Shown: positions 1 through 5,009 of the stretch, one piece after another
Position numbering within the stretch: the stretch's first letter is position 1
How the letters are laid out: every line of letters starts with the position of its first letter
Translations under genes and position numbers: made by a program
Notes under the pieces: generated by a model
The model's input: the letters and a program-made list of their open reading frames with translations, nothing else
Told to the model about the DNA's origin: nothing
The model's database searches: none
Assembly: GCA_036375695.1 (NCBI GenBank)
Contig: DASVBU010000026.1
Span: 1 to 5,009, forward strand
DNA: 5,009 nt
Reading direction: 5' to 3'
Origin: ZC4RG35 sp036375695
Lineage (GTDB): Bacteria > Actinomycetota > Acidimicrobiia > Spongiisociales > ZC4RG35

Positions 1-519
1 TGGGGTCTCCTCCCCCACTGGGCCCGGGACACCAAGGACCGAGGTCAGATCAACGCTCGCGTCGAGACCGTCACCACCAACAACACCTTCAGGGAGTCGT
101 TCACCAGGCGCCGTTGTCTCATCCCGGCCGACGGGTTCTACGAGTGGGGACCCCACGACGAGGGGCGGCATCCCCACTGGGTCTACCGGGCCGACGGCCA
201 CCCGATGGTGTTCGCCGGGATCTGGGCGGTGCGCAAGGACCCCGAGACCGGTGAGTGGCTCCGCAGCTGCGCCATCATCACCCGACCGGCGGCGGGCGTG
301 GTCGAGGCCATCCACGACCGCATGCCGGTGACCGTTCCGGAGGAGGCCTGGGAGACCTGGCTCGACCGACAGATGAATGACCCCGAGGTCGCCCTGGAGC
401 TGATCGGAGAGGTCGACGCCGAGGTCCTCATGGAGCACCGGGTCTCCAAGGCGGTGAACTCGGTCAAGAACGACGGCCCGCACCTCGTCGAGCCCACCGA
501 GCCCGACACCCTGTTCTGA
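1..519 (+). CDS. SRAP-domain protein (YedK/HMCES family), 5' end outside window
   Basis: The reading frame is open from base 1 to TGA at 517-519 and gives the last 172 residues of an SRAP (SOS response-associated peptidase) protein. This family caps abasic sites in single-stranded DNA by forming a thiazolidine crosslink through Cys2, protecting them from strand breakage. Visible landmarks, matched to E. coli YedK from memory, are INARVET (YedK Asn75; codon 52-54), a CLIPADGFYEW block whose Glu matches Glu105 (codon 142-144), and IHDRMP whose His matches His160 (codon 313-315). The C-terminal RVSKAVNSVKNDG stretch is also typical. The catalytic Cys2 and roughly the first 50-70 residues lie upstream of the window, so activity cannot be fully judged, but every active-site residue that could be visible is intact. 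The family is usually about 220-250 residues. The next gene on the same strand follows closely, but no functional link between them is evident. Confidence 0.95.
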   Translation, partial: WGLLPHWARDTKDRGQINARVETVTTNNTFRESFTRRRCLIPADGFYEWGPHDEGRHPHWVYRADGHPMVFAGIWAVRKDPETGEWLRSCAIITRPAAGVVEAIHDRMPVTVPEEAWETWLDRQMNDPEVALELIGEVDAEVLMEHRVSKAVNSVKNDGPHLVEPTEPDTLF

Positions 520-527
520 CCTCGAAG

Positions 528-575
528 ATGCTCCGGCTACGGAGACCCCCCGGGTTAGCCTCACCATCGCTCTGA
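528..575 (+). other. 15-codon leader ORF, or detached start of the next gene
   Basis: An ATG eight bases after the SRAP stop opens 15 codons (MLRLRRPPGLASPSL) ending at TGA 573-575. The Arg-rich start looks like the n-region of a signal peptide. The C6 run at 546-551 lies inside it. One additional C there would fuse this ATG to the lipoprotein frame and give a signal peptide of about 35 residues ending in the VAAC lipobox. Its stop overlaps the in-frame CTG at 572-574 (CTGA), so translational coupling is the other possibility. It contains a TTA codon (555-557), uncommon in GC-rich actinobacteria. There is no convincing Shine-Dalgarno. It may be neither, simply non-coding DNA. Confidence 0.25.
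556..561 (+). promoter_or_regulatory. Possible -10 box (TAGCCT) before the large lipoprotein gene
   Basis: TAGCCT fits the actinobacterial TANNNT -10 consensus and lies 10 nt before the in-frame CTG at 572, close enough for a nearly leaderless transcript. I see no good -35 at the usual distance. The motif is short and could be chance. Confidence 0.15.
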
Positions 576-2224
576 AGGCAACAAAGGCGGCGGCAGTCAC
601 CCTCTCGGTCGCGTTCCTCGTCGCGGCTTGTAGCTCCGCGCCCGGCGACCCCGGCAACGATCCGACCACCACCGGCCCCAGAGACTGCATCCTTGTCACG
701 GGTGGCACGGCCAACGTCGACACGGGGTCCCACGCCGGCGACGCCATGAACCTGGCGGGCGAGATCTTCGTCTGCGCCGACGAAGTCGTGGTCGTCTCCC
801 CCGACGACCTCCACCACGTCATGGCCGGCGCCCAACTGGCCGCAGCCCTGAAGTCGCCCCTCCTCTTCCCCGACCTCCAGCTTTCCTCCGAGTTGGGGCG
901 GCTGCGACCGAAGACGATCCACGTCATCGGCGACGTGGAGGTGAGCCCGCCTCCCGGCGCCCGGGTGACCCGGCACACGGTGCTGGAGGCGCTCGACGAG
1001 ACCGCCGATGCGCTCGGCACGTCGGAACGGGTCAGTGTGGGGGCCAACCTCGACGCAGCCGCCCTCGTCGCCACCGTGGAGGCCATCGACACCGGAACCA
1101 GGGTCGTCGGGCCCGATAGCGAGCCGACTGCCGGGATGGCACACACCATCGACCCTGCCGCCGTGGTGGAGGGTCTCGCGGCCCGGGAGACCGAGGAGCG
1201 ACTGTGGCTGGTGGACGCATCCGACCCCGTCACCCTCCTCTTCGCCTCCGCCTCCGTGCACGCCGTGGGCGCAACGGTCCTCGCCCTCGACGGCGGGGAC
1301 CTCCTCGGCAACACCGCCCTGATCTCGACCCTCTCGGGCAGGGACCCGTCCACCATCCGCTATGTCGGCGGCATTCCCGATGCGGCCGAGTGGGAGATCA
1401 AGGCCCTGGCGCGCGGCCAGCAACTGCCCGGAGGCGGCTTCCACATCCTCACCCCGGAGACGCCGCGGAGGTATGTCGCCTTCTACGGCCACCCCGGCGC
1501 GCCCACACTCGGCGCCCTCGGGCAGCAGGACGGCCCGGCGGCGACGCTGGAACGCATGCAGCCGTTCCTCGACGCCTACACCGCCGATGGCCACCAGGTC
1601 ATCCCCACCTTCGAGATGATCGCCTCGGTCGCCGCCGCCAATGCGGGCGAGGACGGCGACTACTCCACCGAGTGGCCACCCGAGACCTTCCTCCCCTGGA
1701 TCGAGTTCGCCGCCGAGAACGGGATGTACGTGGTGCTCGACCTCCAGTCGGGCCGCTCCGACTTCCTGTCCCAGGCCCAGTTCTACGAGGAGCTCCTCCT
1801 TTACCCGCACGTCGGGCTCGCCCTGGACCCGGAGTGGAGGCTGGGTCCCGATCAGGTGCATCTCGAGCAGATCGGTAGCGTCGACGCCGCCGAGGTCAAC
1901 GAAGTCGTCCACTGGCTGGCCGACCTGGTGCGGGACAACGGGCTGCCCCAGAAGATGCTCATCGTCCACCAGTTCCGCCAGAGCATGATCCAGAACCGGG
2001 AGACGCTGGAGGAGCGACCCGAGCTGCAGATGGTCATCCAGATGGACGGCGAGGGCTCCGAGCAGCTCAAGGACAACACCTGGAACGCCATCACCAAGGG
2101 CACCGAGGACGCCCACTGGGCCTGGGGCTGGAAGAACTTCTTCGTCCGTGACGACGGGGGGCCGCCCAGCCCCGAATCCACGATGTCGAAGCAGCCGACC
2201 CCGATCTTCGTCAGCTACCAGTAG
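572..2224 (+). CDS. Large lipoprotein: CWB2-like N-half, TIM-barrel (glycoside-hydrolase-like) C-half
   Basis: Predicted surface lipoprotein of about 550 residues from CTG 572; the first canonical start is ATG 746. The 746 start is too late, because in-frame upstream codons encode a textbook signal peptide: two Lys, a hydrophobic core and a VAAC lipobox with Cys at codon 629-631 (residue 20), then a Pro/Gly/Thr linker. No ATG, GTG or TTG lies in frame between the stop at 455-457 and 746. Residues about 40-295 resemble cell-wall-binding-repeat-2 modules (SPDDLHHVMAGAQLAAAL, then TIHVIGD and IRYVGGIPDAAEW). Residues about 300-540 show successive strand-like segments: YVAFYG, VIPTFEM, YVVLDLQ, GLALDPEW, MLIVHQF, MVIQMDG, HWAWGW. 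Polar residues E348, D390, D419, E421, H466 and D492 sit at or just after strand ends, as in TIM-barrel hydrolases. A role in envelope or glycan processing is inference, with no substrate suggested. It converges on the small lipoprotein gene with 3 nt between stops. I do not recognise a named homologue. Confidence 0.85.
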   Translation: MKATKAAAVTLSVAFLVAACSSAPGDPGNDPTTTGPRDCILVTGGTANVDTGSHAGDAMNLAGEIFVCADEVVVVSPDDLHHVMAGAQLAAALKSPLLFPDLQLSSELGRLRPKTIHVIGDVEVSPPPGARVTRHTVLEALDETADALGTSERVSVGANLDAAALVATVEAIDTGTRVVGPDSEPTAGMAHTIDPAAVVEGLAARETEERLWLVDASDPVTLLFASASVHAVGATVLALDGGDLLGNTALISTLSGRDPSTIRYVGGIPDAAEWEIKALARGQQLPGGGFHILTPETPRRYVAFYGHPGAPTLGALGQQDGPAATLERMQPFLDAYTADGHQVIPTFEMIASVAAANAGEDGDYSTEWPPETFLPWIEFAAENGMYVVLDLQSGRSDFLSQAQFYEELLLYPHVGLALDPEWRLGPDQVHLEQIGSVDAAEVNEVVHWLADLVRDNGLPQKMLIVHQFRQSMIQNRETLEERPELQMVIQMDGEGSEQLKDNTWNAITKGTEDAHWAWGWKNFFVRDDGGPPSPESTMSKQPTPIFVSYQ

Positions 2225-2236
2225 ACCTCAGCTGAC
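2210..2236. terminator. Inverted repeat spanning the convergent stop codons
   Basis: GTCAGCT (2210-2216) and AGCTGAC (2230-2236) form a perfect 7-bp stem around a 13-nt loop. The + strand stop TAG lies in the loop, and the - strand stop begins at the first base of the right arm. The position between converging genes suggests a bidirectional transcription end. There is no T-tract on either side and the stem is modest, so it is not a classical intrinsic terminator. Confidence 0.3.
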
Positions 2237-2881
2237 CCGCGTGATCACCTCGATCAGACGGGCAAGGTCGTTGATCACCGCCGGCTGCAGGTCCGTGTTC
2301 GAAGCCGCCACCATCAGCGACGGCACGATCTTCCGCAACTCGCTGAGAATGAGCCGGGCGTCGTCGGTCTGAGTGGTGAGGAGCCGCTCCACGGGCTGGA
2401 TCATCCGCCCGGCGATGCCACCGCCGAACGAGGCGAAGAGGTCGATCCGGTACCCGTCGGCCTCCCGGGCGTAGATGCGACGGCTCGTCTGGTCGGGAAG
2501 GACCAGACGCACCTGGTGGAACACCACCTCGCCCACGGTCTCGGTTCCCTGGTCGGCTATGTCCAACTCCCCCGTGAGGTAGTCGCCCGCGCCCTGGGCG
2601 AAACCGGACCAGAAGTTCGCCGTCACCTGGGCCCCGTCACCGCGCAGGGCCTCGGCGACGTCGCCAAAGCTCGCACCCTCGGCCAGAGACGCCAGAGCGG
2701 CCTGACCGGGCATCGCCAGGGCAACCGCGGACTCGAAGTCCGGGGTGGAGAACGCCTCGATCAGGGCTTCGACGACCGCCGTCGGCGTGTCAGCACCCTG
2801 GGTGGGGACGGGTGGGGCCACCCCGCGGTCGCAGGCCACGAGCAGCACGGCGAGCACCAGGAAGGTGGCCCTACGACGCAT
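2228..2881 (-). CDS. Small predicted lipoprotein of unknown function
   Basis: A 217-residue protein starting at ATG 2879-2881. It has a compact lipoprotein signal: three Arg after Met, a hydrophobic core and LVAC with Cys17, followed by a Pro/Gly-rich linker. The start is fixed by this signal and by GGGGAGG 10 nt upstream. A longer in-frame start at 2932 would put 17 unlikely residues before it. The mature part begins TPTAVVEALIEAFSTPDFESAVALA, which with the later strand-like YRIDLFASFG faintly recalls NTF2-like accumulation or stress domains. That is only a fold guess. The rest is Ala/Leu-rich helix ending in RLIEVITRVS. The gene overlaps the end of the DUF457-like membrane gene by 11 nt, so the two are probably translationally coupled and both act at the membrane. 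It is last in the - strand operon. I recognise no catalytic motif or named family. Confidence 0.85.
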   Translation of the reverse strand: MRRRATFLVLAVLLVACDRGVAPPVPTQGADTPTAVVEALIEAFSTPDFESAVALAMPGQAALASLAEGASFGDVAEALRGDGAQVTANFWSGFAQGAGDYLTGELDIADQGTETVGEVVFHQVRLVLPDQTSRRIYAREADGYRIDLFASFGGGIAGRMIQPVERLLTTQTDDARLILSELRKIVPSLMVAASNTDLQPAVINDLARLIEVITRVS

Positions 2882-3395
2882 GCTGTGGGAGCCTCCCCGT
2901 CTCCAGCACCTCTCTCCTCCGCGACCGGTCACCGAGGTCGAGATGTTTCCAGAGCCAGACCAGGTAGCCCAAGCCGACGGCCTCCTTCGCCCAACGCCAC
3001 GGATCCGCCCAGGCCCGTTCCCATGCCGCGGGCCAGAACGGCGCCTCCCCCGCCGGGAAATCGCCGAAGAACGGCCACAAGAACACCTCCTGGTCCACCC
3101 ACATCCCGTCGAGGAGGAGGTGGAAGAGCCAGCCGACGCCGACTGCCATGAAGGCCCGGCGCCGCCTCCCTCGCCTGGTGAGGAACAACACCCCCACCAT
3201 GTAGATCGTGGGCAGGAGCAAAGAGTGGGCCCAGAGCTCCGATGTGGAATAGCGGGCGAGGACGAGCGTGCCCAAGGGCAAGTCGATGAGGTCGGGCAGG
3301 AGGGCGCCCAGGAACAGGAAGCGCACGTCGACCTTGGGATCGCGGAAGATCCACCGGAACAGCCAGAGATTTGCTCCCAGGTGCCAGGCGATCAT
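2871..3395 (-). CDS. DUF457/YdjM-like membrane protein, putative metal-dependent hydrolase
   Basis: A 174-residue integral membrane protein. The pattern of His and Asp residues matches the DUF457 (YdjM-like) family, described as membrane-bound predicted metal-dependent hydrolases: His5 at the N-terminus, PDLID with D35 and D38, AHSLLLP with H57, and LFHLLLDGMW with H92 and D96. Hydrophobic segments fall near residues 25-46, 55-72, 81-97 and 138-150, with an Arg-rich loop at 73-80. The region around 100-135 is unusually rich in Trp, Phe and Pro. The start at 3395 is supported because it keeps the N-terminal His at the place usual for the family. The ATG directly abuts the TGA of the zinc-ribbon gene (TGAATG), implying termination-reinitiation. 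The substrate is unknown for this family as far as I know. The hydrolase label is by homology from memory, and the protein could instead be a general DUF457-like membrane protein without activity. Confidence 0.75.
   Translation of the reverse strand: MIAWHLGANLWLFRWIFRDPKVDVRFLFLGALLPDLIDLPLGTLVLARYSTSELWAHSLLLPTIYMVGVLFLTRRGRRRRAFMAVGVGWLFHLLLDGMWVDQEVFLWPFFGDFPAGEAPFWPAAWERAWADPWRWAKEAVGLGYLVWLWKHLDLGDRSRRREVLETGRLPQHAS
2892..2898 (-). promoter_or_regulatory. Shine-Dalgarno GGGGAGG for the small lipoprotein
   Basis: On the - strand GGGGAGG lies 10 nt before ATG 2881, inside the coding end of the upstream membrane gene. It supports the start at 2881 over the in-frame start at 2932 and would permit independent initiation despite the overlap. 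It is the only strong ribosome binding site I see in the operon. Confidence 0.7.
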
Positions 3396-4103
3396 TCAGG
3401 CGACGAGGATCCGGCGGCAGTGCACGCACCGCGGCAGGTCGGTGGAGAATGCCTCCTCCCGCTCCGACGGTGAGAGGGCCATGTGACACCCGCCGCAGAC
3501 CCCGTTCTCGAAAGCCGCGATCGCCACCCCCTCCTTGGAATGCCGCAGGTCCTCGTACATGTCGACGAGATCCGGCGGGACGGAACCCAGGGCCTCCTTC
3601 TTGGCCTCCTCCTTGCGGGCCAGTTCGGCGTCGATCTGCCGCCACGCCTCCCGGATCGCTGCGTCGAGCCGGGCGTGCTCCGCCCTGGCTTCGTCGATCT
3701 TGGCCTGGAGTCTGGCGACCTCTTCCCGAGCGGGGTCGAGCTGATCGAGGAGCGCCAGCACCCTCCCCTCCATCGCCTCGCGCTGGCCCCGGAGACTCTC
3801 CACCTCGAGCCGCATGTACTCGGTCTCGCGGGAGCTCATGCCGCCTGCGAACAATCGGGTCTCGTGCTCGTTGAGCTTGGACTCGAGGATCGAGAGCTCC
3901 CCCTCGCTCTTGTCCACGGAGCGCTCCAGCTCCCGAAGCTCATCGGAGGCGGTGGCGTGCTTCTTCTCCAGCTTCTGCAGGGTCTCGTGCGCCTTCTTGT
4001 ACTCCTCGAGCTCGGGCAGCGACTGACGCCGATCGAGAAGGCGATCGATCTCGAGGTCGATCTTCTGCACTTCGAGCAGGTCGTAGAGACCCGAAACCGT
4101 CAT
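3396..4103 (-). CDS. Coiled-coil protein with C4-type zinc ribbon (Rv2229c/FlgZ/CdsZ family)
   Basis: A 235-residue protein. Residues about 10-185 are heptad-rich and charged (Lys, Glu, Arg, Leu), giving a long helical hairpin coiled coil. The C-terminus carries the zf-RING_7-type zinc ribbon, with Cys203 and Cys206 in CGGCHMALSPSE and Cys226 and Cys229 in LPRCVHCRRILV. All four zinc ligands are present and the length is usual. Known relatives include M. tuberculosis Rv2229c, Helicobacter HP0958 (FlgZ), linked to flagellar gene control, and chlamydial CdsZ, linked to type III secretion. In non-flagellated actinobacteria the role is unclear, and nucleic-acid or protein binding is a reasonable inference. 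The N-terminal LYDLLEVQKIDLEIDRL is typical and supports the start at 4103. The gene begins 23 nt after the NIF3 stop and lacks a Shine-Dalgarno. A TACGCT box lies 9 nt upstream of the ATG. Confidence 0.93.
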   Translation of the reverse strand: MTVSGLYDLLEVQKIDLEIDRLLDRRQSLPELEEYKKAHETLQKLEKKHATASDELRELERSVDKSEGELSILESKLNEHETRLFAGGMSSRETEYMRLEVESLRGQREAMEGRVLALLDQLDPAREEVARLQAKIDEARAEHARLDAAIREAWRQIDAELARKEEAKKEALGSVPPDLVDMYEDLRHSKEGVAIAAFENGVCGGCHMALSPSEREEAFSTDLPRCVHCRRILVA

Positions 4104-4112
4104 GGACGGTGG

Positions 4113-4118
4113 AGCGTA
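4113..4118 (-). promoter_or_regulatory. Possible -10 box (TACGCT) before the zinc-ribbon gene
   Basis: On the - strand TACGCT fits TANNNT and ends 9 nt before ATG 4103, in the 23-nt gap after the NIF3 gene. No Shine-Dalgarno is visible in that gap, so a nearly leaderless internal transcript is possible. No matching -35 lies at 16-19 nt; a TTGACC at 4154-4159 is too distant at 35 nt. Weak evidence. Confidence 0.2.
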
Positions 4119-4126
4119 GTGGCGCG

Positions 4127-4894
4127 TCAGGCCCAGGTTCTCGGGTCGAGACCGGTCAAGTCGACCACCTCGATTCCCTCGATCCCGCCGACCAGATCCA
4201 CGAGCGCCCGCATCCCCGGGCGCTCCGTGGCCGTGTGACCCGGGTCGATCACCGCCAGCCCCAGATCGACGGCGCGCACGGCGTTGTGATGCGAGACGTC
4301 ACCGGTGACCAGCACGTCGGCGACCTCGGCGGCTGTTTCGATGTACGACGATCCGGATCCGGGCACGACGGCCACCCATTCGATGCGGGTACCCGGGTCC
4401 CCGTGAACTCGCAGGCCTGCCGTGCCGAACAGCTCGGCCGCCTTTTTGGCAACGTCTCGCAGGTTCCCGTCCCACGGCCCGAAGCGGCCGATGGCAGGCT
4501 CCTCCTCGTCGCCTCCGAAGGGCTCGACCCTCTCGAGACCCAGCGCCGCGGCCAGGGAATCTGCCGCGCCGCCGGGGGCGGCGTCGAAGTCGGTGTGGGT
4601 CACGAGTAGGGCCGTGCCGGCGCGGATGAGGCGGAATGCCCTCGCCTCGGCCGAGCGACCGGCGACGATCCGACGGGTGGGTGAGAACAGCAGGGGGTGG
4701 TATGAGACGAGCAGGTCGACCGGCGACTCCTCGATCCGCGCCACCACGCGCTCGGTGACCTCGTGGCACACGGCGACGGTGGCCGCGTTCGCCCTGGGGT
4801 CGCCCAGCTGCAGCCCTACCGGGTCCCACCTGGCCGCGTTCTCGGGACGGGTATGTTCGGCCAGTTCGACGACGATGTCGGCGACGCTCCTCAT
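4127..4894 (-). CDS. NIF3/YbgI-family dinuclear metal-centre protein
   Basis: A 255-residue member of the NIF3 family (GTP cyclohydrolase I type 2 homologue, Rv2230c-like). Members fold around a two-metal site. The physiological reaction is unsettled, although hydrolase activity has been proposed. Family blocks in order: WDPVGLQLGDP (23-33), SYHPLLFSPTRRI (64-76), THTDFDAAPGG (99-109), TGDVSHHNA (about 196-204) and DPGHTATERP (217-226). By recall of E. coli YbgI ligands, H66, D104, H220 and E224 are kept, while the position of the first His of the HH pair is Tyr65. The human NIF3L1 motif also reads SYHP. At 255 residues it is the short form without the extra inserted domain found in about 370-residue members. 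The start at 4894 fits the family N-terminus. It lacks a Shine-Dalgarno but has TACCAT 9 nt upstream. It lies between an unidentified gene (35 nt) and the zinc-ribbon gene (23 nt). Confidence 0.95.
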   Translation of the reverse strand: MRSVADIVVELAEHTRPENAARWDPVGLQLGDPRANAATVAVCHEVTERVVARIEESPVDLLVSYHPLLFSPTRRIVAGRSAEARAFRLIRAGTALLVTHTDFDAAPGGAADSLAAALGLERVEPFGGDEEEPAIGRFGPWDGNLRDVAKKAAELFGTAGLRVHGDPGTRIEWVAVVPGSGSSYIETAAEVADVLVTGDVSHHNAVRAVDLGLAVIDPGHTATERPGMRALVDLVGGIEGIEVVDLTGLDPRTWA

Positions 4895-4903
4895 GCGGCC
4901 GCG

Positions 4904-4933
4904 ATGGTAAAGGCGACTACCCGACCGCCTCAG
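4904..4933 (-). promoter_or_regulatory. Possible promoter of the NIF3 gene
   Basis: On the - strand CTGAGG (4928-4933, sharing a TGA core with TTGACA) and TACCAT (4904-4909, TANNNT) are 18 nt apart. The -10 ends 9 nt before ATG 4894, so a start site about 7 nt downstream of it would leave a leader of roughly 3 nt. This would explain the absence of a Shine-Dalgarno. The -35 overlaps the end of the upstream gene. The motifs are degenerate and unproven. Confidence 0.3.
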
Positions 4934-5009
4934 AAGATGTGGAGCTCCCTCGCCACCGCCAGGCTCTCCAGGAACGGGACCACATCGGTCTGTGACTCGA
5001 GCCGCATCG
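4930..5009 (-). CDS. C-terminal end of an unidentified protein
   Basis: On the - strand the frame is open from the window edge to TGA at 4930-4932 and gives 25 full codons (starting MRLESQTDVVPFLESL, ending RELHIF). The codons end mostly in G or C like the neighbouring genes, and the stop lies 35 nt before the NIF3 start. I therefore read it as the 3' end of the gene upstream in the same operon. The Met at 5005-5007 is probably internal. The fragment is too short to name a family; it looks like a mainly helical C-terminus. Confidence 0.5.
   Translation of the reverse strand, partial: MRLESQTDVVPFLESLAVARELHIF

Noticed and set aside
464..2116. 550-codon open frame on the - strand opposite the large lipoprotein gene
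   Set aside because: Its protein is low-complexity Gly/Val/Leu/Glu-rich with no domain or signal, as expected from the antisense of a GC-rich gene. The + strand frame has a signal peptide, strand patterns and G/C third positions.
2882..2932. 17-residue N-terminal extension of the small lipoprotein
   Set aside because: It would bury the signal peptide behind charged residues. The internal ATG has a strong Shine-Dalgarno and puts the lipobox Cys at residue 17.
2745..3473. Overlapping + strand open frames across the DUF457-like gene
   Set aside because: They yield Pro/Arg/Glu-rich products without motifs, lie across several well-supported - strand genes, and have no plausible initiation signals.
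2929..3645. Long - strand frame overlapping both the DUF457-like and zinc-ribbon genes
   Set aside because: Its Arg/Gly/Pro-rich protein spans the junction of two well-supported genes in another frame. It is typical frame-shadow composition.
3483..4238. 251-codon open frame on the + strand opposite the zinc-ribbon gene
   Set aside because: The - strand encodes a clear family with all four zinc Cys. The + strand product is a Leu/Val/Glu-rich mirror without recognisable motifs.
4895..4902. GCGGCCGC palindrome next to the NIF3 start
   Set aside because: An 8-base GC-only palindrome is expected by chance in such GC-rich DNA, and no second copy or operator-like arrangement is visible.
4930..5007. 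Stand-alone 25-residue gene beginning at ATG 5005-5007
   Set aside because: The frame stays open to the window edge with no Shine-Dalgarno context visible, so the end of a longer gene is more likely.

Overview
The window is compact, GC-rich bacterial chromosome whose codons end overwhelmingly in G or C. It looks like an actinobacterium, possibly Acidimicrobiia-like. The best taxonomic hint is a coiled-coil zinc-ribbon gene directly after a NIF3-family gene, as I recall for Rv2229c-Rv2230c in mycobacteria. That assignment is inference. I see no mobile element, CRISPR array, tRNA or rRNA, and no gene-free stretch over 300 bases.

Left half, + strand. The window opens inside an SRAP (YedK/HMCES) gene, whose product caps abasic sites in DNA (1-519). 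After it comes a large predicted lipoprotein (about 572-2224). Its N-terminal half resembles cell-wall-binding-repeat-2 modules and its C-terminal half looks like a TIM-barrel glycoside-hydrolase-type domain. Its signal peptide is clear, but no ATG, GTG or TTG opens it in frame. The cause is either a rare CTG start or a one-base problem in a C6 tract at 546-551.

Right half, - strand. Five tightly packed genes read leftward: the 3' end of an unidentified gene (4930-5009), a NIF3/YbgI-family protein (4127-4894), a Rv2229c/FlgZ/CdsZ-type zinc-ribbon protein (3396-4103), a DUF457/YdjM-like membrane protein (2871-3395) and a small lipoprotein (2228-2881). Gaps are 35, 23 and 0 nt, then an 11-nt overlap, so this is very probably one operon. 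Only the last gene has a strong Shine-Dalgarno. The NIF3 and zinc-ribbon genes lack one and instead have a TANNNT box 9 nt before the ATG.

The two gene sets converge with 3 nt between stop codons, inside a perfect 7-bp inverted repeat. The window is mostly conserved housekeeping and envelope genes. The most notable points are the large lipoprotein (architecture and 5' end), the Tyr-for-His change at a NIF3 metal-ligand position, and the operon linkage. I see no clear evidence of a wholly new multi-gene system.
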